Source of the DNA: Cyclobacteriaceae bacterium
GTDB lineage: Bacteria > Bacteroidota > Bacteroidia > Cytophagales > Cyclobacteriaceae
Length of the DNA: 64,000 nt
Assembly (NCBI GenBank): GCA_020832305.1
Contig: JAFIEV010000080.1
Span: 62,001-126,000, forward strand
Direction of reading: 5' to 3'
The first letter of the stretch is position 1, and each line of letters starts with the position of its first letter. Of the stretch, positions 54,181 through 62,701 are shown in pieces. Position numbers and translations under genes: made by a program. Under the pieces are notes generated by a model. That model had not been told where the DNA came from. It made no database searches and saw only the letters and a program-made list of their open reading frames with translations.

Positions 54181-54244
54181 TTGTCTTAAAATGCAAAATC
54201 AGTTATAACGCAAGCAAATTGCGTATGATTGCATTTTAAGACAA
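54181..54244. repeat. 16-bp perfect inverted repeat with inner hairpin
   Basis: TTGTCTTAAAATGCAA (54181-54196) is exactly mirrored by TTGCATTTTAAGACAA (54229-54244), and the 32-nt interior contains a second hairpin, ACGCAA-GCAAA-TTGCGT (54208-54224). It lies between the small gene ending at 54264 and the penicillin acylase start. A plus-strand T8 run follows the right arm by 6 nt (54251-54258); on the minus strand it precedes the stem. Function is unassigned: terminator, regulatory RNA hairpin or remnant of a miniature element are all possible. Confidence 0.55.
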
Positions 54245-54263
54245 ACCTGGTTTTTTTTGATAA

Positions 54264-54620
54264 CTATTTAAATGTAAGTAACAAAACCTGCCCTTCAAAG
54301 GCGGTTTTTTCCAGTAAATAGTGAAGGTCATTGTCATATTGACTGTTTTCCAGTCGTTCCAGACAATAGGAGCGTTTGTCGTTCCAGCTCAGAAGAGGCT
54401 TTATGTGCTGCTGATCTCCTTTGCATTTATTTTCATAGCTGACTAAAATTTCAGATAAATCTGAATTGTTTTGGATTGAATGACCTGCCGAGGTCAGTTT
54501 GTTACTCAGCCATTCGATAAATAATTTTTCGCATTGAGAAATAATGCCGATCCATTTCCCGCTTTCAATTTGGTCTGTTTTTGACATCGGCAGAGTCATA
54601 CTACTGCTATAAGTCTTCAT
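54264..54620 (-). CDS. hypothetical protein, 118 residues
   Basis: From the ATG at 54620 the protein has 118 residues. An ATG at 54749 would add 43 residues with a hydrophobic, AT-biased composition; it is rejected because a promoter -7 element (54708-54715) lies between them. The protein is cytoplasmic and helical, with SKTDQIESGKWIGIISQCEKLFIEWLSNKLTSAGHS, HIKPLLSWNDKRSYCLERLENS and YLLEKTAFEGQVLLLTFK. No family is recognised. Confidence 0.62.
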   Translation of the reverse strand: MKTYSSSMTLPMSKTDQIESGKWIGIISQCEKLFIEWLSNKLTSAGHSIQNNSDLSEILVSYENKCKGDQQHIKPLLSWNDKRSYCLERLENSQYDNDLHYLLEKTAFEGQVLLLTFK

Positions 54621-54707
54621 TTTGTGGTTGAATGTTAATTTTTCTTTAATAAGTACTATTTCATAGGTGTTTATACTTTTAAAGAGGCAATTTAAAACAA
54701 AGAAATG

Positions 54708-54715
54708 CAAAATTA
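54708..54715 (-). promoter_or_regulatory. possible -7 element of the 118-residue gene
   Basis: On the minus strand TAATTTTG matches TAnnTTTG; the start would fall near 54701, giving an 80-nt leader to the ATG at 54620. It supports that start codon over the one at 54749. Confidence 0.4.
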
Positions 54716-54802
54716 TATAGGGGTTTATAAAATTGATGTAATAGTACAATGACTTGTTATTATAGTTATGCGATAATGAAATAAATTAAGAAGATTCTTG
54801 AT

Positions 54803-55693
54803 TTATTTAAATTTGACGGAGATCCCGTTTATTTTTCCATTTTCCCATCGATAAAAACCGGAGCCACTTTTTCGCCCATATTCACCGGCATCCACCAATT
54901 GAATCAATAAGGGGCAAGGGCTGTATTTTTGCTCACCCAGCCCTTCTTTCAGGACATTCATAATGGATACACACACATCTAACCCGATAAAATCTGCCAG
55001 TTGCAAGGGACCCATAGGATGAGCCATTCCAAGTTTCATGATTTCATCGATTTCTGTTACACCTGCCACGCCCTGATATAAGGTATAGATGGCTTCATTA
55101 ATCATTGGCATAAGTATGCGATTGGAAACAAAACCGGGAAAGTCATTTACTAGCACAGGACTTTTAGAAGTTTGCCGGCAAATATCCTCGAGGTATTGTA
55201 TAGTTGAATCCAACGTATGATAACCTTTAATTATTTCCACGAGTTTCATTACCGGTACAGGATTCATAAAGTGCAAACCTGCCACCTGGCCGGGTCTGTT
55301 GGTTAATGCAGCCAGACGTGTGATTGAGATGGATGAAGTATTGCTGGTGAGAAGAGCTGTTGACGGGGCAAGGGTGTTAAGTTTTTTAAAAATGGCTGAT
55401 TTGGCTTCAAAAGATTCATAAGCAGCTTCTATAACAAGGTCAGCAGAGGATAGTGCATCTTCCAGGTTATCTGATGTTTTCAAATGTTTTATTGCAGCTA
55501 GCTTTTGTTTTTCCGTTATAATACCCCGGTTAAGTTGTCGATCAAGGTTACTTTGTATAGTTAGTAATGCCTGTTGTAAAACTTCTGAACTCAGGTCATG
55601 TAAAACTACCGGATAGCCGTTAAGTGTAAAATGATGTGCAATCCCGTTTCCCATTGTACCGGCTCCTATTACCGATATGCTTTTTATATTCAT
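54803..55693 (-). CDS. 3-hydroxyacyl-CoA (3-hydroxybutyryl-CoA) dehydrogenase
   Basis: This 296-residue protein has the NAD-binding motif SVIGAGTMGNGIAHHF at the start. The substrate and catalytic region is LLTSNTSSISITRLAALTNRPGQVAGLHFMNPVPVMKLVEIIKG, where HFMNPVP includes the catalytic His. FPGFVSNRILMPMINEA and GMAHPMGPLQLADFIGLDV follow, and the C-terminal helical domain has YGRKSGSGFYRW. It oxidises (S)-3-hydroxybutyryl-CoA or reduces acetoacetyl-CoA in fatty-acid or butyrate metabolism. It is a stand-alone gene, with no other beta-oxidation genes beside it. Confidence 0.94.
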   Translation of the reverse strand: MNIKSISVIGAGTMGNGIAHHFTLNGYPVVLHDLSSEVLQQALLTIQSNLDRQLNRGIITEKQKLAAIKHLKTSDNLEDALSSADLVIEAAYESFEAKSAIFKKLNTLAPSTALLTSNTSSISITRLAALTNRPGQVAGLHFMNPVPVMKLVEIIKGYHTLDSTIQYLEDICRQTSKSPVLVNDFPGFVSNRILMPMINEAIYTLYQGVAGVTEIDEIMKLGMAHPMGPLQLADFIGLDVCVSIMNVLKEGLGEQKYSPCPLLIQLVDAGEYGRKSGSGFYRWENGKINGISVKFK

Positions 55694-56002
55694 ATTTATG
55701 AAGCTAAATGTTGTTTAAAGTGATAAATATAGAGAAAATGCCTTAATACATGATAAGAAATCAATCTAATGTGGTTTATATTCAGGCACTTAACTATTGT
55801 ATTTTTTTTATATCTGCTTTCCCTTCAAAATTGAAGGCACTTTTTGCCATTTTCTTGAAAATTACTAAATATAGGGTGTGTGTGGAGGGTAAATTTTGAT
55901 AAAAGTGTGAATATTTTCAAAAAATAGGTGTAAATAGATGTAAATATGTAATTAATTACTATTTTTCGGAAAAATTTCAAAATCTAAATTCAGGAATACA
56001 TT
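55694..56002. other. 309-bp upstream region of glnN
   Basis: No ORF is present. The region is strongly AT-rich and includes a TGTAAATA repeat cluster (55929-55954) within about 75 bp of the glnN start. I found no proper sigma-54 site and no full TTTG/TAnnTTTG pair. Confidence 0.5.
55929..55954. repeat. TGTAAATA repeat cluster upstream of glnN
   Basis: TGTAAATA (55929-55936), TGTAAATA (55939-55946) and TGTAATTA (55947-55954) lie in tandem, 49-74 bp before the glnN ATG. The first two are 10 bp apart, one helical turn. They may bind a regulator of nitrogen assimilation. This is inference from position and repetition. Confidence 0.4.
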
Positions 56003-58165
56003 ATGGCACAATTAAGATTTAATGCTGTTATGGAGGCTACGGCCAGACAGCCGCTTGAAGTAGCACCTCCTGCTCCAAAAATTTCTCAGTATTTTAAGCA
56101 GAATTGTTTTGATCTCGACAAAATGAAAGAGACCCTGGCACCCGAAGTTTACAAACGGGTTAAATATTGCATCAGCCAGGGCAAAAAGATTGACATTGAA
56201 ACTGCTGATGCCGTTGCTGCTGCTGTAAAATCATGGGCCATTACCAAAGGTGTAACGCATTACACACACTGGTTTCAGCCGCTTACCGGTACCACTGCCG
56301 AGAAGCATGATTCATTTTTCAATGCACTTGATGGCATAGAAAAATTTAAAGGCAGTGCCCTGGTACAACAGGAACCAGATGCCTCGTCATTTCCCAGTGG
56401 TGGTATAAGAAATACTTTCGAAGCCAGAGGTTATACTGCATGGGATCCCAGCTCACCGATATTTTTATGGAGTACTACCTTGTGTATTCCGACCATTTTC
56501 GTATCCTACACAGGTGAAGCGCTGGATTACAAAGCACCTCTTCTCAAAGCCATTGAAGCAGTTGATAAGGCAGCAACCGCTGTATGTAAATATTTTGATC
56601 GTGAAGTGTCCAGGGTAGCAGCTTCAGTAGGTGCTGAGCAGGAATATTTTCTGGTCGACAAATCTTTATACAATGCCAGGCCTGACCTTGTAATGGGTCA
56701 GAAAACAGTATTTGGGCATGCGCCTGCCAGGGGTCAACAGTTGGAAGATCACTATTTCGGTTCTATTCAGCCAAGGGCCTATGCCTATATGAAAGACTTT
56801 GAAACTGAATGTTTGAAGCTGGGTATTCCGGTTAGTACACGTCACAATGAGGTAGCACCCAGTCAGTTTGAAGCAGCGCCTCTGTTTGAAGAAGCCAACG
56901 TTGCAACCGACCACAACCTGCTCATGATGGATGTTATGAGAAAAGTTGCTGAAAAGCATAATTTAATGGTTATTTTTCATGAGAAACCCTTTGCCCAGGT
57001 AAATGGATCAGGAAAACACTGTAACTGGTCATTGATCACCGATACGGGTGTTAACCTTTTCCAGCCAAGCAGCAGTGCACGTGAAAACCTTCAATTTCTC
57101 ACCTTCTTTGTAAACACCATCAAAGCGGTGCATGAATATGCCGCCTTGTTGAGAGCCAGTATAGCTTCTGCCGGTAACGATTATCGACTGGGTGCCAATG
57201 AAGCGCCACCTGCTATTATTTCTGTTTTTATCGGATCTGAACTCACCGAAGTACTTAATGAGTTGGAAACCAATGGCAACATAAAGATTGAAAAAGGCGA
57301 CAATATGTATATGAAGCTGGGTATTGATAAAATCCCGGAAATTATTCTCGACAACACCGACCGAAACCGTACTTCACCATTTGCTTTTACAGGTAATAAG
57401 TTCGAATTCAGGGCTGTTGGTGGTAATGCCAACATCGGCGGACCAGTTGCTTTGCTTAATCTTATCGTTGCTGAGCAACTTACTAAATTCAAAGAGTCAG
57501 TTGATGCCGAGATCGCCAAGGGAACAGAAAAGAGATTGGCCATTGTTAATGTGCTGAGAACCTATATCAAAGAATCAAAAGATGTTCGTTTTGAAGGGGA
57601 TGGTTATTCTGATGAATGGGTAAAAGAAGCTGAAAGAAGAGGTTTGCCCAATGTAAAAGATACACCTCAGGCACTTGAAGCTTATCTCGATAAGAAGAGT
57701 ATTGAGGTATTTGGCAAGCATGGTGTATTGAATGAAAAAGAATTACACGCCAGATGTGAAATTCTTTGGGAAAACTATATCAAGAAAGTACAGATTGAGT
57801 CAAGGGTTATGGGTGATTTGGCACTTAACCATATCATTCCTACTGCTATTGCGTATCAGAATAAATTAATACACAATGCACAAGGTCTGAAAGAACTGGG
57901 ACTTGACAATACTTCTGTTATGAAAGTGATATCAAAAATCACCGAGCATATGGATGGTGTAAGGATCAATGTAATCGAAATGATTAATGAGCGCAAACGT
58001 GTCAACAAGCTTGAAGATACACATAAAAAAGCTGTTGAATATGCAGAAATTATCAAAAATAAATACTTTGACAAAATTCGCTACCACGTTGATAAGCTCG
58101 AGCTGTATGTCGACAACGAAGATTGGCCATTGGTAAAATACAGAGAATTACTTTTTATTAAATAA
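56003..58165 (+). CDS. glnN: glutamine synthetase type III
   Basis: This 720-residue protein is a GSIII, much longer than GSI (about 470). The N-terminal GSIII-specific domain (about residues 20-150) includes KSWAITKGVTHYTHWFQPLTGTTAEKHDSF. The catalytic domain has GAEQEYFLVDK (metal and substrate Glu), FEAAPLFEEANVATDHNLLMM, VNGSGKHCNWSLITDTG (Gly-rich, His) and NRTSPFAFTGNKFEFRAVGGNANIGGP with the conserved Asn-Arg-Thr. The C-terminal helical domain ends at KYRELLFIK. It converts glutamate plus ammonia and ATP to glutamine and forms a dodecamer. It has a good terminator and is followed by a sigma-54-dependent response regulator. Confidence 0.97.
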   Translation: MAQLRFNAVMEATARQPLEVAPPAPKISQYFKQNCFDLDKMKETLAPEVYKRVKYCISQGKKIDIETADAVAAAVKSWAITKGVTHYTHWFQPLTGTTAEKHDSFFNALDGIEKFKGSALVQQEPDASSFPSGGIRNTFEARGYTAWDPSSPIFLWSTTLCIPTIFVSYTGEALDYKAPLLKAIEAVDKAATAVCKYFDREVSRVAASVGAEQEYFLVDKSLYNARPDLVMGQKTVFGHAPARGQQLEDHYFGSIQPRAYAYMKDFETECLKLGIPVSTRHNEVAPSQFEAAPLFEEANVATDHNLLMMDVMRKVAEKHNLMVIFHEKPFAQVNGSGKHCNWSLITDTGVNLFQPSSSARENLQFLTFFVNTIKAVHEYAALLRASIASAGNDYRLGANEAPPAIISVFIGSELTEVLNELETNGNIKIEKGDNMYMKLGIDKIPEIILDNTDRNRTSPFAFTGNKFEFRAVGGNANIGGPVALLNLIVAEQLTKFKESVDAEIAKGTEKRLAIVNVLRTYIKESKDVRFEGDGYSDEWVKEAERRGLPNVKDTPQALEAYLDKKSIEVFGKHGVLNEKELHARCEILWENYIKKVQIESRVMGDLALNHIIPTAIAYQNKLIHNAQGLKELGLDNTSVMKVISKITEHMDGVRINVIEMINERKRVNKLEDTHKKAVEYAEIIKNKYFDKIRYHVDKLELYVDNEDWPLVKYRELLFIK

Positions 58166-58172
58166 TGACTTT

Positions 58173-58203
58173 ATAAACCCCGGTAAATCCGGGGTTTATT
58201 TTT
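58173..58203 (+). terminator. intrinsic terminator of glnN
   Basis: ATAAACCCCGG / CCGGGGTTTAT is a perfect 11-bp stem with a 5-nt loop followed by TTTTT, 8 bp after the glnN stop. Confidence 0.87.
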
Positions 58204-58268
58204 ACCCGCAGGTCATAAAGGTTGTAATCTTTTCAAATATTTTCCATGGCGCTGTCTTTTGAAAATCG

Positions 58269-58276
58269 TATTTTTG
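58269..58276 (+). promoter_or_regulatory. possible -7 element of the sigma-54 response regulator gene
   Basis: TATTTTTG matches TAnnTTTG; the start would fall near 58283, before the ATG at 58300. It is one reason to prefer that ATG over the one at 58246. Confidence 0.4.
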
Positions 58277-58299
58277 TAAAGAAGCGGTATCTTGGGGAT

Positions 58300-59661
58300 A
58301 TGAAAAAAATTTTAATTGTAGAGGATGACCTTACTTTTTCGAGAATACTTAAAGGGTTTTTAGAAAAAAATCAGTTTGTAGCCGATGCGGTTGATACCGT
58401 TGAAAAGGCAAGACAAAACCTGGCTAACCATTCCTATGATATGGTCATTACAGATTATCGGCTCCCAGATGATACAGGTATGTCTGTTTTGCGATATGTT
58501 AAGCAAACACTCCCGTCTGCACAGGTCATACTCATGACCAGATATTCAGATATTAATACAGCCATTCATTCCATGAAGCTTGGTGCGCTTGATTATTTGG
58601 TTAAACCTGTAAACCCAGATGAGTTATTGCACTCAATTAAATCTGCTTTTCAAGACAGAGCAGGGGAAGACAATGGTACAGCGACGCATAAAAATATGGA
58701 TGAAAATACCATCCCATCTACCGGTTCTGTAGATTATGTGGTAGGAAGTAGTAAGCCTGCCCGTGAGATGCAAAGACAAATTGAACTGGTAGCGCCTACC
58801 GATATGTCTGTGATTCTTACCGGCGACAGTGGTACTGGTAAAGAATATGCAGCCAAACTTATGCATAATCTCAGTTCAAGAAAAGACAAAGCCTTTATTG
58901 CGCTCGATTGTGGCGCTTTGTCGAGAGAACTGGCCGCCAGTGAACTTTTTGGCCACGTCAAAGGTGCGTTTACCGGAGCGGTAATGAATAAAACAGGTCA
59001 ATTTGAAATGGCAAATATGGGTACAATTTTTCTCGATGAAATTGGTAACCTTAGTTATGAAGTACAAATACAGTTGTTGAGAGCTATTCAGGAAAGAAAA
59101 ATTAAAAAACTGGGAGATACGCGGGATATCGATATAGATGTACGGATTATTGCTGCAACCAACGAGGATTTAAAAATACAGGTTGAAAAAGGGCTCTTTC
59201 GGGAAGATTTATACCATCGTATTAATGAATTTAAAATACAGGTGCCATCCCTAAAAGACCGTGATGAAGATATCATGGAATTTGCAGCTTTTTTTCTAAG
59301 CCAGGCCAATGAACAACTAAATAAGCGGGTTCAGGGCTTTGACCCTGAAGTGCTGCGGATATTTCTCAGCTATTCATGGCCCGGCAATATCAGAGAATTT
59401 AAAAATATTGTAAAAAGAGCAGTTTTGCTTTGTGAAGGAGCACAGATCAATAAGTTGTGTATTCCCGATGAACTATTTGAATCTGCCAACCTTATGATCA
59501 ACAGTACTAATTTGAAGGAGATTCAAAAGGAAAGTGAGAAAGAAATAATAGTAAAAACCCTGGAAAAAAACCGATATAACAAATCAAAAACTGCAAGGAT
59601 GCTCAACATAGACCGAAAGACCCTCTATATGAAAATAGAGAAATATGGTATTGATTGTTGA
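58300..59661 (+). CDS. sigma-54-dependent response regulator (NtrC type)
   Basis: From the ATG at 58300 the protein has 453 residues and begins directly with the receiver domain KKILIVEDDLTFSRIL, phosphoacceptor Asp 52 (VITDYRLPDD) and LDYLVKPVNPDEL. The AAA+ sigma-54 interaction domain (about residues 143-380) has Walker A ILTGDSGTGKEYAAK, the sigma-54 loop LFGHVKGAFTGAV (GAFTGA), Walker B TIFLDEIGNL and the arginine region YSWPGNIREFKNIV. A Fis-type HTH lies at the C-terminus, YNKSKTARMLNIDRKTLYMKIEKYG. It would activate sigma-54 promoters. No histidine kinase is adjacent. Position after glnN suggests nitrogen control, but this is not proven. Confidence 0.93.
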   Translation: MKKILIVEDDLTFSRILKGFLEKNQFVADAVDTVEKARQNLANHSYDMVITDYRLPDDTGMSVLRYVKQTLPSAQVILMTRYSDINTAIHSMKLGALDYLVKPVNPDELLHSIKSAFQDRAGEDNGTATHKNMDENTIPSTGSVDYVVGSSKPAREMQRQIELVAPTDMSVILTGDSGTGKEYAAKLMHNLSSRKDKAFIALDCGALSRELAASELFGHVKGAFTGAVMNKTGQFEMANMGTIFLDEIGNLSYEVQIQLLRAIQERKIKKLGDTRDIDIDVRIIAATNEDLKIQVEKGLFREDLYHRINEFKIQVPSLKDRDEDIMEFAAFFLSQANEQLNKRVQGFDPEVLRIFLSYSWPGNIREFKNIVKRAVLLCEGAQINKLCIPDELFESANLMINSTNLKEIQKESEKEIIVKTLEKNRYNKSKTARMLNIDRKTLYMKIEKYGIDC

Positions 59662-59667
59662 TGGATC

Positions 59668-60726
59668 TTAGTGTAAACTTGCCGGCTCACCAGCAGGGTT
59701 TAATTCAACACGACTTTTTGGCAAACACTGAGGGTAATTTTTCTGAATAAAAGTAATCATCCTTTCTCGGATAAGTACCCGTAGATCCCAGGCACGGGGA
59801 GAGGTATTGGCACTAACCAGTATTCTTATTTGCATACTTCTTTCTGTGGCATCAGTAACCTGAATTACACTTACTTTTCCATCCCACAGGTCAGTTTCTG
59901 CCAAAATGTTTTTCAACTCTTCCCTTAAAGCATCGATTGGCAATTGATAGTCGGCATATATAAAAACCGTTCCCAAAATATCGGCAGAAGTGCGTGTCCA
60001 GTTTTGAAATGGCTTTTCGATAAAATAAATAGTAGGAAGAACAAGTCTTCTTTTATCCCAGATCCTCACTATAACATAGGTAAGTGTAATTTCTTCGATC
60101 CAGCCCCATTCGTTTTCTACAATTACCACGTCATCAAGCCGAATGGGTTGGGTAATGGCCAATTGCAAACCTGCCAATACAGTAGCGATTAGCCTTTGGG
60201 CGGCAAATCCCAGGATGATACCTGCTATACCTGCTGAGGCCAATAAGCTTACGCCAATTTTTCTGATACCCTCAAAAGTCATTAGGGCCAGGCCTACCGC
60301 CAATAAAATGATGATAAAAGTAGCAACACGCTCCAGTATATTGTATTGGGTAAAAGCTTTTCGCGCCTTTAGATTATCAGATGTGTTGATGTCGTATTTT
60401 TTTACCGCCAGCGTTTTCATAACCGATATAATCTTGATAAGGAGCCAGGCAATCGAAAAAATAACAACCAGGCTTGAGATATGGCTGAGGTGTGCTGAGT
60501 CTGAAATCATTGTACCCGTAAAAGGCACGATCAGAAAAAAGGAAATCAGTAAGAAGAAAAATGCCAGGGGTAGTCTTAACCGCATTACAATGGCCCTGCC
60601 TTTATCATCTACATTATATACTATTCGTTTAATGGCAGCAAATGCAAGCCTGTAAACAATATACCCCACTACCAGGGCCAGCAGCACGATAAAACCTGTA
60701 TAAAGCCAATCTTCCATTTGTTGCAT
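59668..60726 (-). CDS. MscS-family mechanosensitive channel, long form
   Basis: This 352-residue protein has four or five N-terminal hydrophobic helices. The pore region is VSLLASAGIAGIILGFAAQRLIATVLAGLQLAITQPIRLDDVVIVENEWGWIEEITLTYVIVRIWDKRRLVLPTIYFI. The G/A-rich helix followed by QPIRLDDVV is the MscS hallmark, in the YnaI-like variant. The C-terminal cytoplasmic domain ends at RVELNPAGEPASLH. It lies 16 bp after the U32 peptidase gene, in the same direction, and ends 6 bp from the convergent response regulator. It may act as an osmotic safety valve or low-conductance channel. Confidence 0.92.
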   Translation of the reverse strand: MQQMEDWLYTGFIVLLALVVGYIVYRLAFAAIKRIVYNVDDKGRAIVMRLRLPLAFFFLLISFFLIVPFTGTMISDSAHLSHISSLVVIFSIAWLLIKIISVMKTLAVKKYDINTSDNLKARKAFTQYNILERVATFIIILLAVGLALMTFEGIRKIGVSLLASAGIAGIILGFAAQRLIATVLAGLQLAITQPIRLDDVVIVENEWGWIEEITLTYVIVRIWDKRRLVLPTIYFIEKPFQNWTRTSADILGTVFIYADYQLPIDALREELKNILAETDLWDGKVSVIQVTDATERSMQIRILVSANTSPRAWDLRVLIRERMITFIQKNYPQCLPKSRVELNPAGEPASLH

Positions 60727-60742
60727 AGTCTTTAGTTTTTAT

Positions 60743-62020
60743 TTAAAAGATTTCTTTCATTTCCGTAACCGATTCTATTTTGTACAGTTTATCGGCTCGT
60801 CTTACTTTAGTGGGTACGGGGATGGAGCAAAATTCTCCTTTTACCGATTTTTGAGCAGGCTGCAGATTAACCCTGATTTCCGGTATGATAAATTCCATCA
60901 CGCCTGTGGTAGGTCCGGTCACCAAAACCCGGTCTCCCACATTTATGTGCCTGCTTTCTATAAGAAATTCAGCTACACCGGGTTTTTTAAAGTAGTTGGT
61001 GCCTTTGCCAATATATATTTTCCGTGTTGTGGCATTTGATCCGTAGTTTTGGCTCCATTCACCTGTTTTTCTGCCGAGGTAGTAACCATCCCAAAATCCC
61101 CGGTTATATACTTCTTCCAGTTGCTTTTTCCACATTTCTGTTTTTTCAACCGTAAAAGTGCCTTCTTCCAATGCAATGAGCGCCTCATGGTAACACTGTG
61201 TAACGGTTTTTACATACTCAGGCGAACGTCCACGACCCTCAATTTTTAATATGCTAACCCCTGCGCTAACCAATTGATCGAAAAACTCTATGGTGCATAA
61301 GTCTTTGGGCGACATAATATATTCATTGTCAATGACAAGTTTCTCACCGGTGTCATTGTCAGCAACCTCATATGACCGACGGCAAATTTGTCTGCATTTT
61401 CCGCGGTTTGCAGAAACATTTGCCTGGTGAAGGCTCAGGTAGCATTTTCCCGAAATCGCCATACAAAGGGCACCATGGATAAAAATCTCCAGTTTTACGA
61501 GCTTTCCTGAAGGGCCGGTAATATGTTGCGCTTCAATGGACTTAGCGATATCCAGGGTTTGCTGAAGGCTTAGTTCTCTTGCCAATACCATTACATCGGC
61601 ATATCGGCTGTAAAATCGAACACTTTCAATATTGCTGATATTGGCCTGTGTGGATATATGTACAGGCAACCCCATATTGTGGGACATTTCAATTACTGCG
61701 GGATCAGAAGCAATTATGGCATCAATACCGGCATCTCTGGCCTGGCATAACAGTGATTTTGCCTCTTCGATTTCGGCATCATAGATTACCGTATTGAGGG
61801 TGAGACAGGCTTTCAGCTTAAATGCATGACATTTTGCAACAATTGCAGGAAGGTCACCGGCGATAAAGTTTTTAGCGGATCCTGAGCGCATATTCAGCTT
61901 GCCAACGCCAAAATAGATGGCATTGGCCCCACCTTGAATAGCTGCGGTAAGCATCTCAAAATCTCCGGCAGGTGCCAGCAGCGTATAGTCATTCCTGTTT
62001 ATTTTTGCCGAATTATACAT
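60743..62020 (-). CDS. U32 family peptidase-like protein (tRNA hydroxylation type)
   Basis: This 425-residue protein has the U32 signature: NDYTLLAPAGDFEMLTAAIQGGANAIYFG at the start and LARELSLQQTLDIAKSIE near 145-160. LEIFIHGALCMAISGKCYLSLHQANVSANRGKCRQICRRSY follows, with clustered cysteines that in YegQ/TrhP relatives are associated with an iron-sulfur site or with prephenate-dependent uridine hydroxylation of tRNA. ILKIEGRGRSPEYVKTVTQCYHEA and a small C-terminal domain follow. Cytoplasmic. The MscS gene follows 16 bp downstream. The exact role (peptidase or tRNA modification) is not settled by sequence alone. Confidence 0.9.
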   Translation of the reverse strand: MYNSAKINRNDYTLLAPAGDFEMLTAAIQGGANAIYFGVGKLNMRSGSAKNFIAGDLPAIVAKCHAFKLKACLTLNTVIYDAEIEEAKSLLCQARDAGIDAIIASDPAVIEMSHNMGLPVHISTQANISNIESVRFYSRYADVMVLARELSLQQTLDIAKSIEAQHITGPSGKLVKLEIFIHGALCMAISGKCYLSLHQANVSANRGKCRQICRRSYEVADNDTGEKLVIDNEYIMSPKDLCTIEFFDQLVSAGVSILKIEGRGRSPEYVKTVTQCYHEALIALEEGTFTVEKTEMWKKQLEEVYNRGFWDGYYLGRKTGEWSQNYGSNATTRKIYIGKGTNYFKKPGVAEFLIESRHINVGDRVLVTGPTTGVMEFIIPEIRVNLQPAQKSVKGEFCSIPVPTKVRRADKLYKIESVTEMKEIF

Positions 62021-62038
62021 AATTTAGTCGATATGCTG

Positions 62039-62046
62039 CAAAATTA
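62039..62046 (-). promoter_or_regulatory. possible -7 element of the U32 gene
   Basis: On the minus strand TAATTTTG matches TAnnTTTG; the start would lie about 12 nt before the ATG at 62020. The -33 position is TTTA rather than TTTG. Confidence 0.45.
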
Positions 62047-62087
62047 ATAAAATTTAAGGGTTTTTTAAAGTGGGCATATTGGTGGTC

Positions 62088-62609
62088 TTAGTCTTGACCT
62101 GAAATGATTATGCGATTTGCCTCGTGTAAATCTGTGGCAATGTAATGGGCCGGGGTATCATTCATTTTTTTTTCCGGATCGATAAGTATTGTACGCAATG
62201 CCATAGAGATACCGGCTTCTATGTCGCCAGGCCTGTCGCCAATCATCCAGGATTGGTGACAGTCAATGTTGTATAAAGCGCAGGCTTTTTCAAACATAAG
62301 CGTTTGAGGTTTACGGCTGAGGGATTTTGACACCGAAGGGTGCCAGCGACAATAAAAAATATCATCAATGGCATAGTTTACTTCTTTTTGTAATTTTAAA
62401 TGACATGCATTCATCATTTGGGTAGAGTACAGGCCTTTGGAGATGCCTGCCTGATTGGTTACCACAATAAGGAGAAAACCATGCTTTTTAAATGAAGCCA
62501 GGCATTCAGATACACCGGGCAACACTTCAAAGTCCTGTAGTTGAAAAGTATAATCCCCTCTTTCCCGGTTTAAAACCCCATCCCGGTCCAGAAAAATGCA
62601 TTTGTTCAT
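62088..62609 (-). CDS. GmhB-like HAD-IIIA phosphatase
   Basis: This 173-residue protein is a HAD phosphatase of the D-glycero-D-manno-heptose-1,7-bisphosphate 7-phosphatase / histidinol-phosphatase type. Motif I is CIFLDRDGVLNRERGDYTFQ (nucleophile Asp and acid Asp), motif II LIVVTNQAGISKGLY, a Cys/His segment DDIFYCRWHPSVSKS corresponding to the zinc-loop region, and motif III/IV SWMIGDRPGDIEAG. It would remove a phosphate in heptose or sugar-nucleotide synthesis for lipopolysaccharide. It is divergent from a glycosyltransferase gene that may share its envelope theme. Confidence 0.88.
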   Translation of the reverse strand: MNKCIFLDRDGVLNRERGDYTFQLQDFEVLPGVSECLASFKKHGFLLIVVTNQAGISKGLYSTQMMNACHLKLQKEVNYAIDDIFYCRWHPSVSKSLSRKPQTLMFEKACALYNIDCHQSWMIGDRPGDIEAGISMALRTILIDPEKKMNDTPAHYIATDLHEANRIIISGQD

Positions 62610-62638
62610 GGCCTTCTGTTCTAAAAATACAATGATAT

Positions 62639-62646
62639 CAAACTTA
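62639..62646 (-). promoter_or_regulatory. possible -7 element of the GmhB-like gene
   Basis: On the minus strand TAAGTTTG matches TAnnTTTG, giving a leader of about 23 nt. No -33 element is convincing. Confidence 0.38.
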
Positions 62647-62701
62647 TTTATTTTATTTGTACTCTTGACCTTTTAATACAAAACCTTTAATTGTAAATAC
62701 A

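Noticed and set aside
54621-54749. A 43-residue N-terminal extension of the 118-residue hypothetical protein
   Set aside because: The extension is hydrophobic and AT-driven, and a -7 promoter element lies between the two starts.
55825-55855. A GGCAC...TTGC-like stretch upstream of glnN read as a sigma-54 promoter
   Set aside because: The GG-to-GC spacing is 8 nt where a -24/-12 site needs 10, so the geometry is wrong.
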